Shown here in pieces: positions 18,486 to 26,704 of a DNA stretch of 64,000 nt. Where the stretch lies: the NCBI RefSeq assembly GCF_003812745.1, contig NZ_CP033831.1, forward strand, positions 3,224,001-3,288,000. The letters run 5' to 3'. Positions within the stretch are counted from its first letter, which is position 1. The number at the start of each line of letters is the position of its first letter. Source of the DNA: Serratia sp. FDAARGOS_506 (GTDB lineage Bacteria > Pseudomonadota > Gammaproteobacteria > Enterobacterales > Enterobacteriaceae). A program made the translations under genes and the position numbers. The notes beneath the pieces were generated by a model. That model made no database searches. It saw only the letters and a list, made by a program, of their open reading frames with translations, and was not told where the DNA came from.

Positions 18486-18899
18486 ATGCAAGATCAAGAG
18501 ATTGCCCTGCTGTTGCAGCGGGTGAAAACGATCGCGCTGGTCGGTGCCAGCGATAACCCGTCGCGGCCCAGCTATGGGGTGATGACGTATTTGTTGGCGC
18601 AAGGGTATCAGGTGATCCCGGTCAGCCCAAAACTGGCGGGGCAGACGCTGCTGGGGCAGCCGGTTTACGCTGCGCTGGCCGCTATCCCGCAGCCGGTGGA
18701 TATGGTTGACGTGTTTCGCAATTCAGAGGCGGCTTACGGCGTGGCGCAAGAGGCGATAGCAATCGGTGCCAAGGCGCTGTGGCTGCAGATCGGGGTGATT
18801 AACGATCAGGCAGCGGAGCTGGCGCAACAGGCCGGGCTGAGCGTGGTGATGGATCGCTGTCCGAAAATCGAAATTCCGCGTTTGGGGCTGGAGCGCTGA
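18486..18899 (+). CDS. yccU: CoA-binding domain protein YccU
   Basis: Small Rossmann-fold protein of the succinyl-CoA-synthetase-alpha-like CoA-binding family. Signature: [34 protein letters not shown] near the N-terminus, then [11 protein letters not shown] and [10 protein letters not shown]. The frame opens at a TTG (18480), but GGGAG is 6 bases before ATG 18486, giving 137 residues, the E. coli length. Function unknown. Convergent with hspQ across a terminator. Confidence 0.88.
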   Translation: MQDQEIALLLQRVKTIALVGASDNPSRPSYGVMTYLLAQGYQVIPVSPKLAGQTLLGQPVYAALAAIPQPVDMVDVFRNSEAAYGVAQEAIAIGAKALWLQIGVINDQAAELAQQAGLSVVMDRCPKIEIPRLGLER

Positions 18900-18905
18900 A
18901 TAAAA

Positions 18906-18930
18906 AGGGCCTGGCGCGATGCCAGGCCCT
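18906..18930. terminator. Terminator between yccU and hspQ
   Basis: Perfect 10-bp stem AGGGCCTGGC / GCCAGGCCCT with a GCGAT loop, preceded by A5 on the plus strand, so it has a T run for the minus-strand hspQ unit. Confidence 0.7.
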
Positions 18931-18956
18931 CTCGGGTTTCTCAGGTCTTGGCGCGG

Positions 18957-19274
18957 TCAATTGCGCAAGCGTGGCGCCTGTAGCTGGTGACGGATGGATT
19001 CCGCCAGTTCATCCAGCGATGGTTGCTCGGGGTGTGCTTCCTGGGCCTCGCTATCCAGCTGCGCTTCCGCCAGATAGGTATGTACCGGTTGGCCTTCCTC
19101 GTCTTCCATCACCACGTGGTACCAAGGGGCGGAACGCAGTTCATCGTTCGCCGCTATTTCGTCAGCTTTGGGTTGTTCCAAAGAGTATTCCGGGTCGATA
19201 TCGATAACGACACCCAAATACCCCAGCAGTTTATGCCTAACCTGTTGTCCGATACCGAATTTGCTGGCAATCAT
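18957..19274 (-). CDS. hspQ: HspQ (YccV), DnaA-degradation heat-shock protein
   Basis: Heat-shock protein that binds hemimethylated DNA and acts as a specificity enhancer for Lon in E. coli. The sequence [31 protein letters not shown] and [25 protein letters not shown] is characteristic of the family. The frame extends to 19328, but the conserved start at 19274 gives the normal 105 residues and GGAGG lies before it. It follows rlmI on the same strand. Confidence 0.94.
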   Translation of the reverse strand: MIASKFGIGQQVRHKLLGYLGVVIDIDPEYSLEQPKADEIAANDELRSAPWYHVVMEDEEGQPVHTYLAEAQLDSEAQEAHPEQPSLDELAESIRHQLQAPRLRN

Positions 19275-19334
19275 GATGACCTCCTGAGAAACAATGCCTT
19301 GCTCATATATGGGGGCAAAGCAGCGCATTTCAAG

Positions 19335-20525
19335 TTACATCACCCGACAAGCGAATCCTTTCAGGTACAGCCCTTCAGGATACGTGGCGATCACCGGGTG
19401 ATCGGCCGCCTGACGGAACTGTTCTATAAATTGTACATCACGTCCGGCATCTACAGCGGCGTCGGCCAAAATTTTCTGGAACAGATCGGTTGGCATCAGC
19501 CCGGAGCAAGAGAAGCTGAGTAGAATGCCACCCGGATTCAGCAGCTGCAGCGCCAGCATGTTGATGTCTTTGTAGCCGCGACAGGCGCTGGCCAGCTGGT
19601 TTTTGTTCTCGACGAACTTCGGCGGATCCATGATGATCAGATCGAATTTCTCACCTTGGGTGCGGTAGTTGCGCAGCAGCTGGAACACATCATCGCGGAC
19701 GAACTCTGCCTTGTTGAGATCCAGCTTGTTGAGCTCGACGTTCTGCCGGGCGATGTCCAGCGCCGCCTGCGAGGTATCGACGCTGATCACCTGCGCGCAG
19801 CCGCCCATCAGAGCGGAAACGGCGAAGGCGCCGGTGTAGGAGAAGCAGTTCAGCACCCGACGGCCGGCGGAGTAATTACGCGCAGCGAGGCGACTGTCGC
19901 GTTGGTCGAGGTAGAAACCGGTTTTGTGCCCCTGCTGAATATCCACCAGCAGCTTCATGCTGTGTTCGGTGATCGGTAGCAGTTCCGGCGGCAAATCGCC
20001 CAGCACCGGGCCCTGCGCCAGAGGCAGGCCTTCTTTTTTGCGCACCGCAACGTCGGAACGATCGTAGATCGAACATTCCGGGTAGCAATGCTGCAGGGCG
20101 GAAAGCAGGGCCGGGCGCTGGTATTCGGCACCGGCGGACAGCAGCTGCAGCACCAGGAAATTCTGGAAGCGATCGATAGTGATGCCCGGCAGGCCGTCGG
20201 ACTCGCCGGCGATCAGGCGATATCCGTCCAGACCGTCGCGCTGCGCGACCCAATCGCGCCAGCTTTGCGCCTGCTGCAGGCGGCGTATGAAGAAATCGAT
20301 GTTAATCTCTTCATCTTGCTGGAAAGTCCAGACGCGTGCGCGGATCTGCGACTCGGGCGAATAGGCGCCGCGAGCCAGCCATTTGCCCTGGCTGTCGAGA
20401 ATATCAATGGTTTCACCGGAGAGGGCTTTGCCCTCAACGCGTTGAACGGCGCCGGAGAACACCCAAGGGTGGCGACGGAGTAAGGACTTTTCACGTCCTT
20501 TGGCGAGAAACAGGCGTACGGTCAT
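19335..20525 (-). CDS. rlmI: 23S rRNA m5C1962 methyltransferase RlmI
   Basis: Methylates C1962 of 23S rRNA with S-adenosylmethionine. An N-terminal PUA domain (about residues 2-80; HPWVFSGAV) precedes a Rossmann methyltransferase domain with [20 protein letters not shown] (motif I), DPPKF (motif IV) and the FSCSGLM catalytic-Cys region. Length 396 as in E. coli. It sits upstream of hspQ, which starts 61 bases after its stop. Confidence 0.95.
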   Translation of the reverse strand: MTVRLFLAKGREKSLLRRHPWVFSGAVQRVEGKALSGETIDILDSQGKWLARGAYSPESQIRARVWTFQQDEEINIDFFIRRLQQAQSWRDWVAQRDGLDGYRLIAGESDGLPGITIDRFQNFLVLQLLSAGAEYQRPALLSALQHCYPECSIYDRSDVAVRKKEGLPLAQGPVLGDLPPELLPITEHSMKLLVDIQQGHKTGFYLDQRDSRLAARNYSAGRRVLNCFSYTGAFAVSALMGGCAQVISVDTSQAALDIARQNVELNKLDLNKAEFVRDDVFQLLRNYRTQGEKFDLIIMDPPKFVENKNQLASACRGYKDINMLALQLLNPGGILLSFSCSGLMPTDLFQKILADAAVDAGRDVQFIEQFRQAADHPVIATYPEGLYLKGFACRVM

Positions 20526-20617
20526 AATTAATAATGCTGCCAGCTAGGATAGAAAGAGTGACACGGCGGTGCAAAGGCACGGCAATGCCATAACGAAAAT
20601 AGAATAAGGGGGCGATT

Positions 20618-20896
20618 ATGACACAAGTTTGCGTGGCTGCGTATGTGTATGGCGTGGTGCAGGGGGTAGGGTTCCGCTATTCCACCCAGCGGCAGGCTGA
20701 GGCGCTGGGAGTAACCGGCTATGCGCGAAACCTCGATGACGGTAGCGTGCAGGTGGTGGCCTGCGGCACACAGACGCAGGTGGACGAGCTGGTGGCATGG
20801 TTGAAGCAGGGCGGCCCGCGCAGCGCGCGCATCGAACGCGTGCTGGTGGAGCCGCAGGGCGTAACCGATTACGCCGGGTTTGGCATTCGTTATTGA
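20618..20896 (+). CDS. yccX: Acylphosphatase
   Basis: Hydrolyses acyl phosphates. The 92-residue protein has the two catalytic elements of the family: Arg in [19 protein letters not shown] and Asn in [20 protein letters not shown] lies before the ATG. Divergent from rlmI and convergent with tusE, as in E. coli. Confidence 0.95.
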   Translation: MTQVCVAAYVYGVVQGVGFRYSTQRQAEALGVTGYARNLDDGSVQVVACGTQTQVDELVAWLKQGGPRSARIERVLVEPQGVTDYAGFGIRY

Positions 20897-20930
20897 ACGC
20901 CTGCCTGCAGCAGTGCTGCGGGCAAAGCGG

Positions 20931-21260
20931 TCAGATGCATTTTACCGGTTTTGGCAATCCGGCGATTTTGGTGGCTTGTTTGGCCGGCCCTTTCGGGAAC
21001 AGGCGATACAGATAGCGGCTGTTGCCTTTTTCTTCGCCGTATTTCTGCGCCATGGCTTTGACCAGCATGCGAATAGCCGGTGAGGTATTAAATTCTTGAT
21101 AGAATTCGCGTACGAAGCGCACTACTTCCCAGTGTGCTTCGGTGAGCACGATCTCTTCCTGCGCGGCCAGCAGCGGCGCGAGCCCCTCGCGCCAGTCGGC
21201 GCTGTTTTTCAGATACCCCTGCGCGTCAGTGTCGATAACCTGACCTTCAAACTCCAACAT
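20931..21260 (-). CDS. tusE: Sulfur carrier/relay protein TusE
   Basis: DsrC-family protein that takes sulfur from TusBCD and passes it to MnmA for 2-thiolation of tRNA wobble uridine. The functional Cys is the penultimate residue (KPVKCI), and the conserved body includes [35 protein letters not shown]. The frame extends to 21305; the start at 21260 ([12 protein letters not shown]) with GAGG before it gives the standard 109 residues. Confidence 0.95.
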   Translation of the reverse strand: MLEFEGQVIDTDAQGYLKNSADWREGLAPLLAAQEEIVLTEAHWEVVRFVREFYQEFNTSPAIRMLVKAMAQKYGEEKGNSRYLYRLFPKGPAKQATKIAGLPKPVKCI

Positions 21261-21319
21261 ACTGCCTCGATAACGGATGATTCGGAACGGCCGCCAGTTT
21301 AGCAAATTTTCTCGGCCGC

Positions 21320-21347
21320 AAAAAACAAAGCCCCGCGGAAGCGGGGC
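21320..21347 (-). terminator. yccA terminator
   Basis: GCCCCGC / GCGGGGC (21330-21336 and 21341-21347) with a 4-base loop. On the minus strand it is followed by TTTGTTTTTT. It lies 25 bases after the yccA stop. Confidence 0.85.
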
Positions 21348-21371
21348 CAGGAAGGTATGTGTGACCGGCGA

Positions 21372-22031
21372 TCAGTTACTGCGGGCGAAGCCCAGAATGC
21401 TCAACAGGCTGATGAACATGTTGTAGAGTGACACGTACAGGCTAACGGTGGCGCGAATGTAGTTGGTTTCGCCGCCGTGAATGATGTTACTGGTTTCCCA
21501 CAGGATCGCGCCGGCTGAGAACAGGATGAACAGTGCGCTGATAGCCAGGTGCAGGGCAGGGATCTGCAGGAACAGGTTGGCGATCACCGCTACCAACAGC
21601 ACCACAAAACCGGCCATCATCATGCCGGACAGGAACGACATGTCTTTACGGGTGGTCAGCACATACGCTGAGCAGCAGAAAAACACCGCGGCGGTACCGC
21701 CCAGCGCCAGCATGATCAGATCGCCTGCGCCGGCGTTCAGGAATGAGCTGAGGATCGGGCCGAGGGCGTACCCCATGAAACCGGTCAGCGCGAAAGCCGC
21801 CAGAATGCCCGCCGGGCTGTTGGCCAGTTTATGGGTCAGGAACATCAGGCCGTAGAAACCGACCAGCATCAGCAGCAAGCCTGGCGCAGGCAGGCCCAGC
21901 ATTGTGCTGGCGGTCGCGGTCAGGGCTGAGAAAGCCAGGGTCAGGGATAACAGAAAATAGGTGTTACGCAGGACTTTATGCGTGCTGAGCAGCGAGTCGC
22001 GCGAAGAAGATGAGACGACAATGCGGTCCAT
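21372..22031 (-). CDS. yccA: FtsH-modulating inner-membrane protein YccA (BAX inhibitor-1 family)
   Basis: Seven-helix membrane protein, a substrate and modulator of the FtsH protease in E. coli. It begins [30 protein letters not shown]. The later segments [31 protein letters not shown] and the C-terminal [12 protein letters not shown] are family hallmarks. The frame extends upstream to 22085, but the start at 22031 gives 219 residues as in E. coli. It ends with a clear terminator. Confidence 0.94.
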   Translation of the reverse strand: MDRIVVSSSSRDSLLSTHKVLRNTYFLLSLTLAFSALTATASTMLGLPAPGLLLMLVGFYGLMFLTHKLANSPAGILAAFALTGFMGYALGPILSSFLNAGAGDLIMLALGGTAAVFFCCSAYVLTTRKDMSFLSGMMMAGFVVLLVAVIANLFLQIPALHLAISALFILFSAGAILWETSNIIHGGETNYIRATVSLYVSLYNMFISLLSILGFARSN

Positions 22032-22257
22032 AATGCTCTCTCTTATCAAGCCATCACAAAATAATCCCGATGATAGGCAGCGCAAGCGCTTGATTAAAGT
22101 TTGTTTACCAATCTTTACCCTTAGTTATCATTATGGCAACAGTGAGGGAAGGTGTTCGTTTGATCGCCGTTTGCTTTGCCTTCGTCGATTTTTCGCGCGG
22201 TTGAACGCGTACGGGCTTTACAAGCGAATAAGGTCTGTTTATAGTTCGCGTCGTTGC

Positions 22258-22345
22258 GGAGGGGTGGCCGAGTGGCTGAAGGCAACGGTCTTGAAAACCG
22301 TCGACGGGAAACCGTTCCAGAGTTCGAATCTCTGCTCCTCCGCCA
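22258..22345 (+). tRNA. serT: tRNA-Ser (anticodon TGA)
   Basis: 88 bases including encoded CCA. Acceptor GGAGGGG pairs with CTCCTCC, the anticodon arm is ACGGT-CTTGAAA-ACCGT with anticodon TGA, there is a long variable arm (CGACGGGAAACCG), and the T-arm is CAGAG-TTCGAAT-CTCTG. It lies next to yccA, the serT position in E. coli. A terminator follows. Confidence 0.96.
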
Positions 22346-22355
22346 TACATTCTGA

Positions 22356-22384
22356 CCCCGTGCTCTATGAGCACGGGGTTTTTT
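22356..22384 (+). terminator. serT terminator
   Basis: Perfect 10-bp stem CCCCGTGCTC / GAGCACGGGG, loop TAT, then TTTTTT, 11 bases after the tRNA. Confidence 0.93.
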
Positions 22385-22573
22385 GCTTTTGCGTGCGGAG
22401 AAACCGGGGCGCCTCTGCAGGAAACGCGATCGGCTATTGATAAGGGCCATGCATCGGTGAGATTATGCGCTCATCAAGGTCGGCCGCTCGGATGCCTGCT
22501 GCTGTCAGGCGCTACCGGTGTGATAATCAGCGCCACCTTATCAATTTCGCTTAATGCTCTTATGGAGACAGAG

Positions 22574-22789
22574 ATGAACTGGTATCAAGTCGCCTTATGG
22601 ACCATGATCTTTTTGAAGTCCGGCGCTTTCCTGGTGTTCGTATGGTGGTGGATGTTCAAACGCGCGACCAAACCTTATGTCCGCCCGCAAGACGTCGTGG
22701 TGGATGATACGCCGTACGATGAGAACCTCACCATGGAAGAGGTGATGAAAAACCATGGCATCGTCCGTACGGATATGTCGGTAAAATAG
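22574..22789 (+). CDS. Small single-pass membrane protein, function unknown
   Basis: Not recognised. The 71 residues begin MNWYQVALWTMIFLKSGAFLVFVWWWMFKRATK, a single hydrophobic helix of about 22 residues with a positive patch after it (cytoplasmic C-terminus expected). An acidic tail VVVDDTPYDENLTMEEVMKNHGIVRTDMSVK follows. The open frame reaches back to 22367 through the serT terminator, which is unlikely to be coding. GGAG 6 bases before the ATG at 22574 supports the start used (22562 is an alternative). It stands alone between serT and the FidL-like gene. Confidence 0.65.
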   Translation: MNWYQVALWTMIFLKSGAFLVFVWWWMFKRATKPYVRPQDVVVDDTPYDENLTMEEVMKNHGIVRTDMSVK

Positions 22790-22877
22790 TCCTCTCGCCT
22801 CCCCAACCGGTATCTGGGGCGTGTTTGTCCGCCCCCTTGCGTGTCCTCGCTGTCTCTCTATTGCATCTGTTCTCAGG

Positions 22878-23360
22878 TCAACGGCATAGCGTTACCGGGA
22901 AAAGCACGCCATGAACGATGTACGCATCCTGTCGGACTTTACGCATCGAAAAAACGCCGTTCTTAATGCCGAGAGAGATCATGGGGATTTCCTTGGTCAG
23001 CTCATCCGGCGCATTGTCGTCGGAGGTTTTGCTGATTTCTCGGTGGGTGGTCATGTAAAACCCGTAATCTAACCTCTTTATATCAAAGTTTATTTTTCTA
23101 TCCAGGCTGTAGATTTTGCCTCCCACTGCAATGTCTCCGCGTTGAACGATCATGGCGTGATGCTCGTCATAGATGAATAAACTGCCCGTTATTTTTAATT
23201 CCAGGTCATCGCCTGAAGCCAATCGTTTTTTAGTGAACGTATCGGCCTGGCAATTCATATGCACAGGTGCGGCGGGTGTTAAAACGCGAAACAGGACTAT
23301 GAGGAGAGTCGCTGTCAAAAATCCGACAATCAGTATTTTGGGGTTGCGCAATGCGGCCAT
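22878..23360 (-). CDS. FidL-like membrane protein
   Basis: Short membrane protein resembling FidL, which in Salmonella SPI-3 is encoded beside the regulator MarT. One N-terminal transmembrane helix (PKILIVGFLTATLLIVLFRVL) precedes a periplasmic domain of about 130 residues with CQADTFTKKRL and GSLFIYDEHHAMIVQRGDIAVGGKIYSLDR. Its start codon directly abuts the stop of the MarT-like gene, so the two are one operon. It may modulate the regulator; this is inference from the pairing. Confidence 0.72.
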   Translation of the reverse strand: MAALRNPKILIVGFLTATLLIVLFRVLTPAAPVHMNCQADTFTKKRLASGDDLELKITGSLFIYDEHHAMIVQRGDIAVGGKIYSLDRKINFDIKRLDYGFYMTTHREISKTSDDNAPDELTKEIPMISLGIKNGVFSMRKVRQDAYIVHGVLFPVTLCR

Positions 23361-24158
23361 TTATTTTCCGTTGATAATTTTATAGGTAACACACTGGGTA
23401 TATTGACCTTGTGGGCCGAGATAACACACACCGAGAAAGGTGTTATAGGTCAGTGAGTGCTTTACGGAAGAGAAATAAATATCCGCTTTACTGTTTTGGC
23501 AATCGACGCCGCTGCTCTCTAACGCCTGATTAACCATACTTTTTTCCAGTTCGTCATCAATATGCTTATCTGCATCCAGAGAATACATGGCGCAGTGGCC
23601 TTTTTTTCCTAACGAAATTAACTTTTCCCGAGGTTGATCAGGCGGTTCTATAGGATAGAACGCCGCGATGAACACCAGCGGAATAAATATGCCGCAAACA
23701 GCAGCAACAGCGCTGGTCTTTACCTTTTTCTGCGGCGGCACGTTATGTGATTCGGCAACCGGAGGGAGGGGGGAAAGCGACGATGAAGCATAAGCGGGCG
23801 CCGTTTCATTAACAGTTACCAGCGGTGGTGAATAAGTTTCAATCATAGCGGTGAAACAAAAACCGACTTTCGCCAGGGTCTTTATGGGAGAGGTTTCTCT
23901 TCCCAGCAGTTTGAATGCTTTCCTTATTTCACTGACGGCTACATTGAGACTGATCGATGAGCCTGAAAAACCATACTCTTCCCATACCTTTTTTATCAAT
24001 ATCTCACGTTTTAATGGGATATTTGGATAAGTCAGCATTTCAATTAACAGGCGCGAAGCCGGGTTGGATATCCGTATCGATGACTCATCATTATCAATGA
24101 GTTGGAGACGACACGCGTTTGCATCATAGATCACGCAGAGGTCGATAATATATTTCAT
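23361..24158 (-). CDS. CadC/MarT-like membrane-bound winged-helix regulator
   Basis: ToxR/CadC-type one-component regulator. An N-terminal OmpR-type winged helix (about residues 1-110; ISNPASRLLIEMLTYPNIPLKREILIKKVWEEYGF, then SISLNVAVSEIRKAFKLLG and KTLAKVGFCF) precedes a Pro/Ser-rich linker. One transmembrane helix (AVAAVCGIFIPLVFIAAFYPI, about residues 150-170) leads to a periplasmic domain of about 95 residues with several Cys. Such proteins sense a periplasmic signal and regulate nearby genes; the fimbrial operon at 25-30 kb is the natural candidate target. AT content is higher than in flanking genes. Confidence 0.82.
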   Translation of the reverse strand: MKYIIDLCVIYDANACRLQLIDNDESSIRISNPASRLLIEMLTYPNIPLKREILIKKVWEEYGFSGSSISLNVAVSEIRKAFKLLGRETSPIKTLAKVGFCFTAMIETYSPPLVTVNETAPAYASSSLSPLPPVAESHNVPPQKKVKTSAVAAVCGIFIPLVFIAAFYPIEPPDQPREKLISLGKKGHCAMYSLDADKHIDDELEKSMVNQALESSGVDCQNSKADIYFSSVKHSLTYNTFLGVCYLGPQGQYTQCVTYKIINGK

Positions 24159-24566
24159 GTATTCAGGTTTTTATAATGACATGGGCTTCCAGTTCGCGGC
24201 TAGTATTTAGTGAAACTTCGGGCAGGTCAAGGTTTCGGGCATGAAACATAAATAATTCAGGGTGTTTTTTTATTTATTCGGCGAACATAATACACGGTTC
24301 ATTGCCATTTTTTGCTATTAATTTAGAGTTAAATGCTGAAATTTTTAGTTTATACAGATTATAATAATTAAAATTTGCGTTAATAAAAATAATGTTCCTG
24401 TTGTTAATGGTTTGATGCAGACTTATCTTAGTGTTCTAGGGCACCTGTTTATGTGCCAAGGGCTTATGGTTTGCTCCCGAACGGCAATGCGATTTCTCCA
24501 AGAAAAGGACAGGTGTTTAGTTCAAGGTTTCGCCGTTGTCTTTGGCCATACATGGATGGAGGAAGT
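24159..24566. other. AT-rich divergent control region
   Basis: Gap of 408 bases between the divergent MarT-like and LuxR-type genes. It is strongly AT-rich, especially 24240-24420, as expected for an H-NS-silenced promoter region. No convincing gene is seen. An in-frame extension of the LuxR gene back to 24453 lacks a good ribosome site. Confidence 0.5.
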
Positions 24567-25178
24567 ATGACCAGTATCGGTATCGTATCTGAAAACATCT
24601 TTTTTAGAGAGGCGATAAAAAGAATATTGATGCCAAGGATTTTTCATAAAGATCACGTTATTGCCTACTACGACGATCTACCTTTGGCGATGGGGCGAAA
24701 TTGCCACGATATTCTGATCGTTGATGATGCGGTAAAAAGCATGTTGCGCTTCAGCATGGCTGTGGCGCTATTGTCTGCTATTCATGGCGTAAAGATTTTT
24801 TTGACGACGGAAGATAAGCGCCGTCTGTTATTTCGTTCTATCTCACGTGATGTCGTCGTGCTCGACAGAAAAGGCAGTGTCCCTGGTATGAGTAAAGAGT
24901 TGTCTTTGCTGGTGGATAATGTCGCGCAGCGCCCTGAGAGGAATGAAAGCGTTGAGGGTAGGATAGCCCGCAATACAAAAAGCTGTCTGACGGAAAGTGA
25001 AGTGGAAACGCTTCATTTGCTTTCCTTCGGTTATACGGTGACCCAGGTTTCCAAGATTCTTGATAAAAGCGTAAAGACGGTCAGCACGCAGAAATGCAGT
25101 GCACTACGCAAAATGGGATTGAAGAATCGGGTGCACAACTTATTGGAGGTTTCATCCGGTTTCTCGGAGGTTCTCTAG
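24567..25178 (+). CDS. LuxR-type (GerE) regulator near fimbrial operon
   Basis: 203-residue regulator with a C-terminal GerE helix-turn-helix (residues about 140-198; CLTESEVETLHLLSFGYTVTQVSKIL, KSVKTVSTQKCSALRKMGLKNRVHNLLEV). The N-terminal part (MTSIGIVSENIFFREAIKRI, HDILIVDDAV) resembles a receiver domain like that of FimZ/RcsB but lacks the usual DxxMPG stretch, so phosphorylation is doubtful. GGAGGAAGT precedes the ATG at 24567. Location just before the pilin gene suggests it controls fimbria production. Confidence 0.8.
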   Translation: MTSIGIVSENIFFREAIKRILMPRIFHKDHVIAYYDDLPLAMGRNCHDILIVDDAVKSMLRFSMAVALLSAIHGVKIFLTTEDKRRLLFRSISRDVVVLDRKGSVPGMSKELSLLVDNVAQRPERNESVEGRIARNTKSCLTESEVETLHLLSFGYTVTQVSKILDKSVKTVSTQKCSALRKMGLKNRVHNLLEVSSGFSEVL

Positions 25179-25360
25179 AAATTCGTTATTTTCATCGTTT
25201 TTATTGTCGGGTGATGAATAACGCTATTGCTTGATTTTATAAAAACAGGAATGTGCTCATCCTTTTGCCTCTGTGTTACGGGGAGGGATTGTTTCATCCC
25301 GCCGACAGCGGCTGATTATTATTTATTCTCTCAAACCAAACTGTTATGGAGTTTTATCTC

Positions 25361-25945
25361 ATGATGAAGAAGATGTTTTCTGTTGCAATCATGGCGGCTG
25401 CGGTCGCTGCGCCTACGGCTTTTGCTGAAGACAATTCCGCCGGTGGCATCATTAACTTTACCGGTGCCATTACCGACACCACCTGTACGATTAACGGCGG
25501 CAAAAGCGCGGATTTCACCGTAGCACTGAGCCCGATCTCGGTGACCGACGCGGGTAACGCCGTTGGGCCAATCACCAAGAACAAGAAGTCCTTCTCGCTG
25601 ACCTTCTCCGGCTGTTCGCCGGCGGCCGGTACCGCAGGCACCCCGTTGAAAATCTACTTCTCCTCTGCGGATAACATCTCTACCGACGGCAAATATTTGC
25701 TGAACAACTCGGTCAACGAAAACGACGCTTCCGTCGCGAAGAACGTGGGCTTCTCTCTGGCGGAAACCGGTTCCTCCACCCCGATCCAGCTGAACGTGCC
25801 TTACGTCACCGACATCATGGGTGACAAAACGGCACCGGATTCAGAAACCCTGACGCTGGACGCGTATTACTACAAAACCAACGCCGAAGCAGCAAAAGTG
25901 GGCGCTCTGAGCTCCAACGTGACTTACACCATTTCTTACCTGTAA
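25361..25945 (+). CDS. Major fimbrial subunit (type 1-like pilin)
   Basis: Structural pilin of a chaperone-usher fimbria. Signal peptide MMKKMFSVAIMAAAVAAPTAFA, then a pilin fold with the two conserved Cys (C in TDTTCTINGG and in LTFSGCSP), which form the fimbrial disulfide. The C-terminal beta strand ending VGALSSNVTYTISYL has the penultimate-Tyr motif recognised by the chaperone. The frame opens at 25346, but the signal peptide favours 25361 (25364 also possible). First gene of a four-gene operon; a stable hairpin follows the stop. Confidence 0.9.
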   Translation: MMKKMFSVAIMAAAVAAPTAFAEDNSAGGIINFTGAITDTTCTINGGKSADFTVALSPISVTDAGNAVGPITKNKKSFSLTFSGCSPAAGTAGTPLKIYFSSADNISTDGKYLLNNSVNENDASVAKNVGFSLAETGSSTPIQLNVPYVTDIMGDKTAPDSETLTLDAYYYKTNAEAAKVGALSSNVTYTISYL

Positions 25946-25956
25946 TCGCGCTGAAA

Positions 25957-25979
25957 GCCAGGCCCTTGATGGGCCTGGC
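25957..25979 (+). promoter_or_regulatory. Intercistronic hairpin after the major pilin gene
   Basis: Perfect 9-bp stem GCCAGGCCC / GGGCCTGGC with a TTGAT loop and no T run, in the 48-base gap between pilin and chaperone genes. Such hairpins commonly reduce read-through or protect the pilin mRNA, giving more subunit than chaperone/usher. Confidence 0.6.
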
Positions 25980-25993
25980 CACCCGGGGGAACG

Positions 25994-26689
25994 ATGAAAA
26001 AATACATGATGATAGCAGCGCTGTTGCTCGGTTCCGTTGGCGCGCAGGCCAATGTGGTGGTTAACGGTACGCGGGTGATCTACCCGGCAAACAACAAGGA
26101 TGTGATTGTCCAACTGCTGAATAACGGCGCCGATCCTTCACTGGTTCAGGCCTGGATCGACGACGGCGATATCAATTCCACCCCGGAAACCGCCAACGTG
26201 CCGTTTTTGCTGTCGCCGCCGGTGGTGAAAGTGAACGGCAACAGCGGGCAGCAGCTGCGAATTCAGAAAGTCGGCGCCGCGTTGGCGGCGGATCGCGAAT
26301 CGGTGTTCTATCTCAACGTGCTGGATATCCCACCGACGCCGGAAAACCTGCAGGGCACCAATACGCTGCAGCTGGCGATCAAGTCGCGCATCAAACTGTT
26401 CTACCGCCCGCAGGCCTTAACCCGCGGCGTAGAAAATGCATTGGAGAAATTGACGCTGCAAGCCAATGGCAAAGGGTTCAACGTCATCAACAACAGCCCT
26501 TATTTCATTACGGTAGCAAATATCGGCCAAGGTGCGGATAAGCATCTGCTGGTTGATTCGTTAATGGTCGCGCCGTTTTCCACCCAGTTTGCCGCCAGCA
26601 AACGATCGGTCAGTAAAAACGTCCGTTATGACCTGATGTATATCGACGACCTGGGGGCTTACAAGTCTAAAGCCATCACCGCACACTAA
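25994..26689 (+). CDS. Fimbrial periplasmic chaperone
   Basis: PapD/FimC-type chaperone that folds subunits by donor-strand complementation. Signal peptide MKKYMMIAALLLGSVGAQA; first Ig-like domain with NGTRVIYPANNKDVIVQLLNN and the edge strand region; conserved linker SRIKLFYRPQAL and second Ig domain (NNSPYFITVANI). The Arg in GTRVIYP and Lys in SRIKLFYRP are the subunit C-terminus-binding residues. Length 231 is standard. Confidence 0.93.
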   Translation: MKKYMMIAALLLGSVGAQANVVVNGTRVIYPANNKDVIVQLLNNGADPSLVQAWIDDGDINSTPETANVPFLLSPPVVKVNGNSGQQLRIQKVGAALAADRESVFYLNVLDIPPTPENLQGTNTLQLAIKSRIKLFYRPQALTRGVENALEKLTLQANGKGFNVINNSPYFITVANIGQGADKHLLVDSLMVAPFSTQFAASKRSVSKNVRYDLMYIDDLGAYKSKAITAH

Positions 26690-26704
26690 CCTGAAAGAAC
26701 AACA

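Noticed and set aside
22258-22345. serT as an attachment site of an integrated element
   Set aside because: No integrase gene follows and no repeat of the tRNA 3' end was noticed downstream.
25179-25360. Invertible phase-variation switch (fimS-like) before the pilin gene
   Set aside because: No pair of inverted repeats and no recombinase gene nearby were seen.
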